This document shows positions 1 through 6,267 of a DNA stretch of 18,912 bases, piece by piece. Source of the DNA: Syntrophales bacterium (GTDB taxonomy: Bacteria; Desulfobacterota; Syntrophia; Syntrophales; UBA2251); NCBI GenBank assembly GCA_023230905.1, contig JALNWL010000025.1:1-18912 (forward strand), written 5' to 3'. Each line of letters opens with the position of its first letter. The first letter of the stretch is position 1. The notes under the pieces are model-generated. The model was not told the origin of the DNA. It made no database searches and worked only from the letters and a program-made list of their open reading frames with translations. The translations under genes were made by a program, and so were the position numbers.

Positions 1-36
1 GTTGTCTTTGAATAACGGCGAATTTTACGGAACGCT

Positions 37-237
37 ATGGATCCTAAAAATCATAACCGGTTGAGTCGTGCAAAGGTCTCAAAATATCTGGACAAGTACG
101 ACAGTACGGAGGGTGACACCTACACACCGGCTTCCACGGCAATCATCAAAATCACCCTGAGCTTGACCGGTGCGGACGATGTGACGGCAACCTTCGAAGA
201 CCGCGTTTACCTGAACGGCGTGATGACGGGGACATGA
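37..237 (+). CDS. C-terminal part of a PilW-like minor prepilin (5' end outside window, apparent frameshift)
   Basis: The 66-residue frame ends in an alternating hydrophobic stretch (IIKITLSLTG, then ATFEDRVYLNG). This resembles the last beta-strands of PilW-type minor pilins, which usually end in a similar strand and 'VYLRN'. There is no N-terminal methylation segment, so it is not a complete pilin. The ATG at 37 has only a weak GGA before it. The frame is closed upstream by TAA at 13-15, while the neighbouring frame (from base 2) reads LSLNNGEFY before running to a stop at 62-64. Joining that frame to RNAMDPKNHNR near bases 27-31 gives a continuous pilin-like sequence, so I read this as the 3' part of a longer gene with a one-base shift. 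The stop (235-237) lies four bases before the pilX-like GTG start, as expected in a minor pilin operon. Confidence 0.5.
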   Translation: MDPKNHNRLSRAKVSKYLDKYDSTEGDTYTPASTAIIKITLSLTGADDVTATFEDRVYLNGVMTGT

Positions 238-241
238 GCAG

Positions 242-1780
242 GTGAAATTTCGTCTGGACAAACAGGGAACCGCCCTTCTTTATCTGCTGGTCACGCTGAC
301 CGTCCTGGCGGTGTTGGGAACGGGCGTCTTTTACATGACGACCACCTCCAGCTTCAGCGGCCTGGGCCTAAACGCCCAGAACAAGGCCCGGTATCTGGCC
401 GAGGCGGGGATCCGATATGCTATCGCAAATCCGACGATTCCATTTTCATCGGAGTATAAACTCGACAATACAGCGAGCGACAAATTCATTCTTGAAATTT
501 CTGCGATAAAGGTGACCGGGAAGATTTACAAGAAAATTCAATCCACCGGTGTTTCCAATCCCGGTTCGCCCTTTCAGGCGTCCTATAAAATAAAAATCTA
601 TCTTGAAATAGCATCGACAGGCATCCGGCAATTGACCGAGGATGAAGAGGAAGATTACGAAGAATGGACGGAGGGGGAGGAAACCCAGCAATTAACAGAA
701 AAAGAGTTCACGCAAGAATACGTGCAATTGCCCGTTAGCGTTCCGTTCAGTTTCGCCGGTACAGGGTCGGGCGGGATAACCGCCATAACCGCGGTCACGG
801 GAACCGGCGGCGTGGGCAATACGGATGCGACCGGGGTGTCGATCGACACGGGTGGCCAGTTGATCTCTCTAGGCAGCGGCCTCAAAGAAACTTACGGTTG
901 TACCTGGTATCAGGGCTGGGCGGACAGCAACGATTCGGATTGCATCGAGGGGAAATGCAAATTCAACAAAGGGATTCGTGCCTATTTCGATTTCCGATAC
1001 AACACGTCATGGGAGGCCGACGGGTTCACTTTTGCCGTCATCAGCGCTGCCGTCAACACGATCTGGGACTGCGGTGGGGGCAGTTGCGGCGAATACATGG
1101 CATACGCCGGGCCCGGAACGACGGGGAACGGCCTCCAGCCACCAAAGATTGCCGTCGAGTTCGACCCGCACATCGCCGGATCGGCTTCCGTTTGCAGTGG
1201 CACTACAGCCCAATGCGGAAGCCGGAAAGATAGTGCATTCAGTTCACCCCAAAAGCATGCCGCCTTGACATACTGGGGCACCAATGCAATCGAATGCGTC
1301 AGCAACACCCTCGATGACAACCGCCATGGCAACGGCGACGGCATGAACGATCCCGAGAATCCTGAGAACGGTGACTTAAACCCGGATGGGACGACACGAC
1401 CTTACATGATTCAAGATTTCAACAGCTTCGGTACCGATGTTTCTTCCCCCACCGGCAAAAAGCTTTCTTTTCGCCTTGAGATTGACCGGGTCGACGACAG
1501 TACGAGCGCCGACTACCGAAAGTACAAAATCCGGTCATGGTTGAAGCCTTATGCCGTCTATATGGATTCGAACGGCGTCACGCTCGACGACACGAGTCGG
1601 AAGTTCAACAAGAACAACGATTACCCTCCGGATTTCCAGCAAACCATCACGCTCACGCCGACGTGGCATGAAAAGTTCGACCGCATCCTCTTCGGCTGGA
1701 CGCAGGGAACGGGGGGCTCGACGCAAACGGTGGTGATTACGAATTTCAAGATCGATTTCAAGAACAAGAATGATTTCTGA
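242..1780 (+). CDS. PilX-like type IV minor pilin with C-terminal L-type lectin-like domain
   Basis: 512 residues. The N-terminus is a class III signal/methylation-type segment: KQG at 7-9 as the likely prepilin peptidase site, then a hydrophobic helix at about 10-33, then ARYLAEAGIRYA, as in PilX proteins. Glu at +5 is replaced by Tyr14, which is tolerated in PilX/GspK-like pilins. A very acidic patch lies at about 131-156. Residues about 200-512 resemble a legume-lectin/ConA-like beta sandwich: ADGFTFAVI at 259-267, KIAVEFDPH at 302-310 with a possible metal-binding Asp308, and a final strand pair around ILFGWTQGTGG. Eight cysteines (220, 234, 239, 277, 282, 318, 325, 352) suggest disulfides in an exported protein. 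GTG start with GGGGA nine bases upstream. Typical PilX proteins are much shorter, so the C-terminal half is an added ligand-binding module, probably displayed at the pilus tip (inference). Confidence 0.75.
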   Translation: MKFRLDKQGTALLYLLVTLTVLAVLGTGVFYMTTTSSFSGLGLNAQNKARYLAEAGIRYAIANPTIPFSSEYKLDNTASDKFILEISAIKVTGKIYKKIQSTGVSNPGSPFQASYKIKIYLEIASTGIRQLTEDEEEDYEEWTEGEETQQLTEKEFTQEYVQLPVSVPFSFAGTGSGGITAITAVTGTGGVGNTDATGVSIDTGGQLISLGSGLKETYGCTWYQGWADSNDSDCIEGKCKFNKGIRAYFDFRYNTSWEADGFTFAVISAAVNTIWDCGGGSCGEYMAYAGPGTTGNGLQPPKIAVEFDPHIAGSASVCSGTTAQCGSRKDSAFSSPQKHAALTYWGTNAIECVSNTLDDNRHGNGDGMNDPENPENGDLNPDGTTRPYMIQDFNSFGTDVSSPTGKKLSFRLEIDRVDDSTSADYRKYKIRSWLKPYAVYMDSNGVTLDDTSRKFNKNNDYPPDFQQTITLTPTWHEKFDRILFGWTQGTGGSTQTVVITNFKIDFKNKNDF

Positions 1781-1844
1781 GGCGCAACGGATCGCAGCCC
1801 GCACCGTTTTGCCGTAGGCATTCTTCCGAATCGATCAAGGCGAT

Positions 1845-2207
1845 TCATGCTAGAGATAGGCTGTGTTTCAGGGCTTTGTCGACCTGGATCATGACGCGGT
1901 CAGGAAGGGTGGCAATTTTCGGCGTGATCAGCCTCTGTTTGTCAAGGGTGCGAATCTGGGCAAGGTTCACGATGGACTCTTTCTTGAGTCCATGTTCTTT
2001 TTTAACCGGGACGCAAATGGGGTAGGATGCCTTCTTTGCCGAATAATCGGTGATCACGGCCACAATGATCGTGGGTGAATGCAAATTTCCGATGTCGTTC
2101 TGGATCACCAACACGGGCCTCGTTTTGCCCGTTTCGCTTCCCATGACCGGATCGAGTCGGGCGTAATACACATCCCCACGGGAGATTTTTAAAATGTCCG
2201 TCATCAC
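1845..2207 (-). CDS. MazF/PemK-family type II toxin (endoribonuclease)
   Basis: 120 residues, the usual MazF length. The family N-terminus RGDVYYARLDP (10-20) is followed by GSETGKTRPVLVIQND (23-38). Arg30 aligns with the catalytic Arg of MazF, and Thr53 in VITDYS fits the second active-site position. IRTLDKQRL near 85-93 is also typical. The product should be a sequence-specific mRNA interferase held inactive by the antitoxin encoded just upstream. The start is GTG 2207 or the adjacent ATG 2204; either lies about ten bases after the antitoxin stop, so the pair is one transcript. Sequence and genetic layout agree well. The cleavage site and the physiological trigger cannot be read from sequence. 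Confidence 0.92.
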   Translation of the reverse strand: MMTDILKISRGDVYYARLDPVMGSETGKTRPVLVIQNDIGNLHSPTIIVAVITDYSAKKASYPICVPVKKEHGLKKESIVNLAQIRTLDKQRLITPKIATLPDRVMIQVDKALKHSLSLA

Positions 2208-2216
2208 GAGAGGTTC

Positions 2217-2477
2217 TCAGCCCAGATTTTCCGCGTCCGAATATTTAAACTCTTCCGAGATCCGAAGATTCTCTTCCGCCAAACCCCGGTAGGCTGCCTT
2301 CATCTTCTCTTCAAGAATGCGCCTGCTGATCTGAGCGATCTTTTCCTCGATGGATTCGCGGACTAGCATGGATGCGGTCTTCCCCTCGAGAAGGGCGGCT
2401 TCCAGCAATCTTTCCCGGGTTTCAACCGGAATCTGAACATTGATCTTCGTCCTGGCAGAGGTCGCGTTTGTCCTCAT
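2217..2477 (-). CDS. Ribbon-helix-helix antitoxin of the MazEF-like pair
   Basis: 86 residues. Residues 10-17 (TKINVQIP) form a beta-strand followed by two helices (about 19-28 and 34-47), the layout of a ribbon-helix-helix DNA-binding antitoxin. The charged C-terminal tail (about 50-86, with EENLRISEEFKY) is the part expected to wrap the toxin. The gene precedes mazF on the same strand, the normal antitoxin-first order, with a nine-base gap. AAAAGGAT about nine bases before the ATG is a good ribosome binding site. It most likely represses its own operon. Base composition is less GC-rich than the signalling genes to the right, consistent with acquisition by transfer. Confidence 0.88.
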   Translation of the reverse strand: MRTNATSARTKINVQIPVETRERLLEAALLEGKTASMLVRESIEEKIAQISRRILEEKMKAAYRGLAEENLRISEEFKYSDAENLG

Positions 2478-2551
2478 AGATTCACATCCTTTTGATTATC
2501 CTATGTTGTGCGCAAGATTTGTATCACACGCGCGGGGAAGGAATCAAGGAC

Positions 2552-2588
2552 AAAAAAAGGGTTGCATGGGCATCCCCCCGCCCGCAAC
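2552..2588 (-). terminator. Intrinsic terminator, leftward, with no recognised gene feeding it
   Basis: On the minus strand GTTGC-GGGC (2588-2580) pairs with GCCC (2571-2568) and GCAAC (2565-2561) around an eight-base loop and a two-base bulge. CC and seven consecutive T (2558-2552) follow. This is a standard rho-independent terminator shape. It lies between the antitoxin start and the divergent kinase gene, so it would stop leftward transcripts arriving from 2590-2720, where no minus-strand gene is recognised. Confidence 0.6.
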
Positions 2589-2618
2589 AACGGCACCCTC
2601 TTTTTCCGCAATTTTTCC

Positions 2619-2647
2619 TTTCCCTTGTGGCGCAAAACGGGTATAAT
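2619..2647 (+). promoter_or_regulatory. Candidate sigma-70 promoter of the first kinase/regulator operon
   Basis: A perfect TATAAT lies at 2642-2647, about 75 bases before the kinase start, in the only non-coding stretch upstream. At 17-base spacing the -35 position holds TTTCCC, a poor match, so the promoter may be weak or activator-dependent. Confidence 0.45.
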
Positions 2648-2722
2648 CACGCCGTTTCGTTTGGTAATAGGCCATTTCGGCCGTCGCGGAAACGAACAGA
2701 CCGTCAGCGCCGCTGATGGAGG

Positions 2723-3643
2723 ATGATGCCCAAACTTTCGGTTCGCCAACAGATCGAGAAGAACGGCCTGCTTCTGATTGCGCTCGCGATGGTCGCGATC
2801 TACTGGGCCTTCGATTACGTCTCCTCCGGGCATTACCTGACACGCACGCTGATCGCGGTCCTGGTCATCGTATACGGGGTTTTCATCCAGTCGCTCATCA
2901 ACTCCCGCAAGGCGGCCCTGGAGGAAAAGGAGCGGACGCAGAAACAGCTCGTCCAGGCGGAGCGGCTGGCGGCGCTGGGCGCGGTGGCGGCGGGCGTGGC
3001 GCACGAGGTCAAGAACCCGCTCGCGATCATCGTCCAGGGCGTCGAATTTCTCAAGACGGCCCTGCGCGACAACGAGCGCCTGCTGGACGTGACCGTGCGC
3101 ATCGAAAAGTCGGCCCTGCGCGCGGACAACATCGTCAGGGGGCTGCTCAGCTACTCCCGGGAGATCTCGCTCAAGATGGAGGAGACGGACATCGAGCCGG
3201 TGATCGACGAGGCCCTCTCCTTCGTGGATCACCTGGTCCGGCTCAAACGCATCAACGTGAAAAAGCAGTACGCGAAGGGTCTGCCGAAGATCATCATGGA
3301 CAGCAACCAGATCCAGCAGGTGTTCACGAACCTGTTCACGAACGCGATCGAGGCGATGCCCGGGGGCGGCATCCTCGGCGTCCGGACCGAACCGTCCGGA
3401 GACGGAAACGGGCCCGCCTCGGTGAAGGTGGTGGTTTCCGACACCGGCGAGGGGATGCCGGAGGAGAGGCTCCGCCGGGTCTTCGACCCCTTCTTCACCA
3501 CGAAGGAGAGCGACAAGAACACCGGGTTGGGGTTATCCATCACCAAGGGCATCATCGACAAGCATCGCGGCACGATCGAGATCGAAAGCGAACCCGGCCG
3601 GGGAACGCGCGTCGTGATCGGGTTGCCGGCCGGCCTGGTTTGA
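2723..3643 (+). CDS. Membrane histidine kinase (first of two paralogues)
   Basis: 306 residues. Two transmembrane helices (about 15-31 and 42-60) are separated by only a short loop, so there is no separate extracytoplasmic sensor. A short coiled coil (about 61-85) leads into the HisKA H-box AHEVKNPL with His94. The HATPase domain shows Asn203/Asn207 (N-box), DTGEG at 240-244 (G1), FDPFFTTKE at 254-262 (F-box) and GLGLS at 268-272 (G2). All catalytic motifs are intact. TGA at 2714-2716 prevents an earlier start. ATG 2723 and ATG 2726 are both possible; the second matches the paralogue's start and lies three bases after GGAGG. The CheY-like gene follows 40 bases later and is the likely phosphorylation partner. 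The first 85 or so residues closely match the kinase at 5088-6032. Confidence 0.92.
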   Translation: MMPKLSVRQQIEKNGLLLIALAMVAIYWAFDYVSSGHYLTRTLIAVLVIVYGVFIQSLINSRKAALEEKERTQKQLVQAERLAALGAVAAGVAHEVKNPLAIIVQGVEFLKTALRDNERLLDVTVRIEKSALRADNIVRGLLSYSREISLKMEETDIEPVIDEALSFVDHLVRLKRINVKKQYAKGLPKIIMDSNQIQQVFTNLFTNAIEAMPGGGILGVRTEPSGDGNGPASVKVVVSDTGEGMPEERLRRVFDPFFTTKESDKNTGLGLSITKGIIDKHRGTIEIESEPGRGTRVVIGLPAGLV

Positions 3644-3683
3644 GGGGCGATCTTCGCGGATCGAAGAAAGGGGGAGGACGGAC

Positions 3684-4085
3684 ATGGATTTCTTCAAGAA
3701 ACTGGTTCCCGTGACCAAGAAAACGATCCTCATCATCGACGACGAGGAGGACTTCTGCCACTTCGTCAAGCTCAACCTGGAAGAGACGAAGCATTTCGAG
3801 GTGCTGACCGCCTATAACGGCCCCGACGGGATCGACCTGGCGATCCGCTACCAGCCGGACCTGATCCTGCTCGACATTATCATGCCGAACATGACGGGCA
3901 CCGAGGTGGCCGAGTCACTCCGGAACAACAAGGCGACCAAGGACATCCCCATCATTTTTCTGACGGCCATCGTCAAGCGGGGGGAAGTGGGTTCGACGGA
4001 ATATCAGTTCGGGGGGAATTTCTTCATCTTCAAGCCCGTCAAGCTGGACGAGCTGATCCACGAAATCGGGGCCAAGATCCGGTAG
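3684..4085 (+). CDS. Single-domain response regulator (CheY-like)
   Basis: 133 residues made of one receiver domain with a ten-residue N-terminal extension. The acidic pocket is Asp19/Asp20, the phospho-acceptor is Asp64 (LLDIIMPN), the switch Thr is Thr94 (FLTA) and the conserved Lys is Lys117 (FKPV). No output domain follows, so it should act by protein-protein contact or as a phosphorelay intermediate. GGGGAGG six bases before the ATG is a strong ribosome binding site. It lies directly downstream of the first kinase on the same strand. Its stop is only 13 bases from the stop of the converging REC-cyclase gene, leaving no room for a separate terminator. Confidence 0.93.
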   Translation: MDFFKKLVPVTKKTILIIDDEEDFCHFVKLNLEETKHFEVLTAYNGPDGIDLAIRYQPDLILLDIIMPNMTGTEVAESLRNNKATKDIPIIFLTAIVKRGEVGSTEYQFGGNFFIFKPVKLDELIHEIGAKIR

Positions 4086-4098
4086 CCGGGCCAACCCC

Positions 4099-5091
4099 TC
4101 AGAGTGTTCCCATCACATCGAAGACGGATTTCTCCCCTTCGATTCCCTTCAGATTCACGCGGTCGATCTGTTCGGTCCTGAAGGCGCCGCCGGCCAGCCG
4201 GAAGGTCTCGTCGCAGATCAGGATCTGCCCCCCGTTGGCCATGCGCTCCAGCCGCGCCGCGAGATTCACCGCCGTGCCCATGACCGTGTATTCCCGCTTG
4301 ATCGGCGAACCGAACATGCCCGCCATCACCTCGCCGGTCGCGATGCCGATTCCGACGGGCAGACGGACGCTCCGCCCGCCCAGATCCTGATTGATCTCGG
4401 CCATCGTGCCCTGCATCTTGAGCGCGCACGACACGGCCCGGAACGCGTCGTCGTCGTAGGACAGGGGCGCCCCGAAGATGGCCATGATGCTGTCGCCGAT
4501 GTGCTTGTCCAGGGTGCCGTTGTATTCGAAGACGATCCGGTCGAGCGGCCGGAAATAGTACGTGTTCAGGAGATCGGCGATGTCCTGGGGCGACATCCGG
4601 GCCGTCATGTTCGCAAACCCCCGGATGTCCGTGAACATCACGCTGACGGTCCGCCGCTTCGGGAGCAGCTTCTCGCCGGTGCGGTGCATCTCCTGTAGGA
4701 CCTGCTCCGAGACGAACTGCTTAAGGCGCTTCTTGGTGACGAATTCGCGGATTTTGGCCCGAATTTCCTTGTTCTCGAAAGGCTTCGTCAGGAACCCGTC
4801 GATCCCCTGGTTGACCGTTTCGATGGCGCGGTCCAGCGTCGCATAGCCGGTCAGGATCACCCGGATGATATCCGGATTGATCCGGCCGATCTCCATCAGC
4901 GTCTCCAGGCCGTCCAGCCCGGGCATCTTGAAGTCCGAGATCACCACCTCGATGTCTTCCGGAAATTTCCGGACGAGGTCGATCCCGTCCGCCCCCCGCT
5001 CGGCCAGCAGGACTTCATACCCGTCCCGTTCGAGGACCTTCTGGAGGGATATCCGGACGCCTTCTTCGTCGTCCACGATCAGAATCTTCAC
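4099..5091 (-). CDS. Response regulator with class III adenylate cyclase output (REC-CYCc)
   Basis: The longest reading is 337 residues from ATG 5112; numbering below uses it. The receiver domain (about 8-120) has Asp14/Asp15, phospho-acceptor Asp60 (ISDFKMPG), Thr88 and Lys110. A linker helix (about 125-150) joins it to a class III nucleotidyl cyclase domain (about 153-335). Metal ligands are Asp162 (FTDIRGF) and Asp207 (GDSIMA). Lys203 and Thr276 (EYTVMG) are the adenine-selecting pair, and Asn283/Arg287 stabilise the transition state. ATP rather than GTP is therefore the expected substrate, and cAMP output should depend on receiver phosphorylation. I prefer GTG 5091: it overlaps the kinase stop as GTGA and has AGGAGGTG nine bases upstream, while ATG 5112 has no ribosome binding site. 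The partner is the kinase just upstream. Confidence 0.92.
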   Translation of the reverse strand: MKILIVDDEEGVRISLQKVLERDGYEVLLAERGADGIDLVRKFPEDIEVVISDFKMPGLDGLETLMEIGRINPDIIRVILTGYATLDRAIETVNQGIDGFLTKPFENKEIRAKIREFVTKKRLKQFVSEQVLQEMHRTGEKLLPKRRTVSVMFTDIRGFANMTARMSPQDIADLLNTYYFRPLDRIVFEYNGTLDKHIGDSIMAIFGAPLSYDDDAFRAVSCALKMQGTMAEINQDLGGRSVRLPVGIGIATGEVMAGMFGSPIKREYTVMGTAVNLAARLERMANGGQILICDETFRLAGGAFRTEQIDRVNLKGIEGEKSVFDVMGTL

Positions 5092-6032
5092 GGCGCGCCG
5101 CACCTCCTGCATGGCAGGGTGATGGTGAACGTGGCCCCCTTCCCCGCCTCGCTGTTCACGTGGATCTCGCCCCCGTGCTTGTGGACGATTTCATGGGAGA
5201 TATAGAGCCCCAGCCCCGTTCCCTTCCCGACCTCCTTGGTCGTGAAGAAGGGCTTGAAGATGTCCTTGAGCGTCTGGGGCGGGATGCCGACGCCCGTGTC
5301 CCGGCACGTGACGACGATGCTTTCCGTCTTCGAATCGCGCGCGGTGGAGAGCGTGAGGGTTCCCCGGCCCTCCGGCAGCGCCTGCAGGGCATTGTTGATG
5401 ATATTGATGAGCACCTGGCCGAGGTTGGAGAAATTGCCCTGAAGGGCCGGCAGGTCCGGATCGTACTGCTTTTCGATAACGACGTCCATCGTTTTGTACT
5501 GGTTGTAGAGAACCTGGAGCGCCTCGTCGATGACGGCATTCATGTTGACGTCCTCGAGATAGGTCTGCGTCTGGCGGGACAGGTCCAGGATGCTCTTGAC
5601 GATCCGCTGGGTCTTGTTCAGCTCCTTGAGGGAGTAGGCCAGATCCTTCCGCAATTCCTCAAAGATCGGGCGTTTCTCCTCCTGCTCCTCGAGCAGCTCG
5701 ATATCGGTCTGGATGAGGCTCGATGCGCTGGCCAGCGGGTTGTTCAGCTCGTGCGCGATCCCGGCGACGAGCTGGCCGATGGCGGCCAGGCTTTCCGACT
5801 GGATCAACTGCTCCTGCGTCCTTTCCTTTTCCGCGAGCGCCGCCTTGCGCCCGTTGATGAGGGACTGGGTCATCACCCCGTACACGATGACCAGGCAGAC
5901 GATGACCACACGCGTGAAGACCTGCTCGGACGCCATGGAGTCGAACACCCAGTAGATGAGGACCATGGCGATGGCGATGAGGATGAGACCGTTGGCTTCG
6001 ATCTGCTGGCGGAGCGTGGGCTTGTTTTGCAT
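5088..6032 (-). CDS. Membrane histidine kinase (second paralogue), partner of the REC-cyclase
   Basis: 314 residues from ATG 6032, chosen because AGGA lies five bases upstream and the start aligns with the paralogous kinase; a longer frame to 6080 lacks support. Two transmembrane helices (about 15-31 and 40-60) are joined by a short loop, followed by a coiled coil. The HisKA H-box AHELNNPL has His94, the same position as in the paralogue. HATPase motifs are Asn210/Asn214, DTGVG at 245-249, FKPFFTTKE at 259-267 and GTGLGL at 271-276. The C-terminus carries a CRRC pair (308-311) of unknown meaning. The stop overlaps the cyclase GTG by four bases, indicating translational coupling and a cognate pair. 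About two thirds of 80 aligned N-terminal residues match the other kinase by hand count, well above the similarity of the remaining domains. Confidence 0.93.
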   Translation of the reverse strand: MQNKPTLRQQIEANGLILIAIAMVLIYWVFDSMASEQVFTRVVIVCLVIVYGVMTQSLINGRKAALAEKERTQEQLIQSESLAAIGQLVAGIAHELNNPLASASSLIQTDIELLEEQEEKRPIFEELRKDLAYSLKELNKTQRIVKSILDLSRQTQTYLEDVNMNAVIDEALQVLYNQYKTMDVVIEKQYDPDLPALQGNFSNLGQVLINIINNALQALPEGRGTLTLSTARDSKTESIVVTCRDTGVGIPPQTLKDIFKPFFTTKEVGKGTGLGLYISHEIVHKHGGEIHVNSEAGKGATFTITLPCRRCGAP

Positions 6033-6116
6033 ACAATTCCTGTCGGGATCTCTCGCCGGGAGGGGATGGCGGGCAGGCATCCTCCCGCGAAGTCTCAGAC
6101 GCCGTAAAGCACGCGC

Positions 6117-6145
6117 ATCCTAATGAAAAAAAGGGGATGTGTCAA
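6117..6145 (-). promoter_or_regulatory. Sigma-70 promoter of the kinase/REC-cyclase operon
   Basis: On the minus strand a perfect TTGACA (6145-6140) is followed after exactly 17 bases by TAGGAT (6122-6117), a four-of-six match to the -10 consensus. The spacer contains a run of seven T. It lies about 85 bases before the kinase ATG and is the best housekeeping promoter in the window. Confidence 0.65.
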
Positions 6146-6166
6146 GAAACACTTGCGATTTGCAGC

Positions 6167-6244
6167 CGTGGTTCGACGGGCTCACCACGACATTTGGGGG
6201 GCGCCATGACAACCAAGCTTGTCGCCCTGAGCTTGTCGAAGGGC
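6167..6244. repeat. REP-like pair of inverted palindromic units
   Basis: Two hairpins lie 34 bases apart. The first has stem CGTGGT (6167-6172)/ACCACG (6184-6189) around TCGACGGGCTC. The second has stem GCCCT (6224-6228)/AGGGC (6240-6244) around GAGCTTGTCGA. The loops are inverted near-copies of each other (core GAGCnnGTCGA), so the pair resembles a BIME made of two head-to-head REP units. Repeats with a TCGACAGGCTC-like core are frequent in environmental proteobacterial genomes. It lies between a gene start and the 3' end of the transporter gene. Confidence 0.55.
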
Positions 6245-6267
6245 CTCATGAAAAGACTGCGGAGGCG

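Noticed and set aside
1828..1846. Stem-loop GAATCG/CGATTC between the pilin and toxin stops
   Set aside because: The stem is only six bases with a seven-base loop and no T-run on either side, and it overlaps the toxin stop codon. Too weak to call a terminator.
2495..2503. GATAAT/TAGGAT on the minus strand as the toxin-antitoxin promoter -10 box
   Set aside because: A transcript starting from it would begin within or after the antitoxin ribosome binding site (2486-2493), and no -35 box lies at normal spacing. The true promoter is not identified.
2501..3232. 243-codon minus-strand frame opposite the first kinase
   Set aside because: It is antisense to intact kinase motifs and crosses the intergenic terminator region. 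It has no ribosome binding site or recognisable domain.
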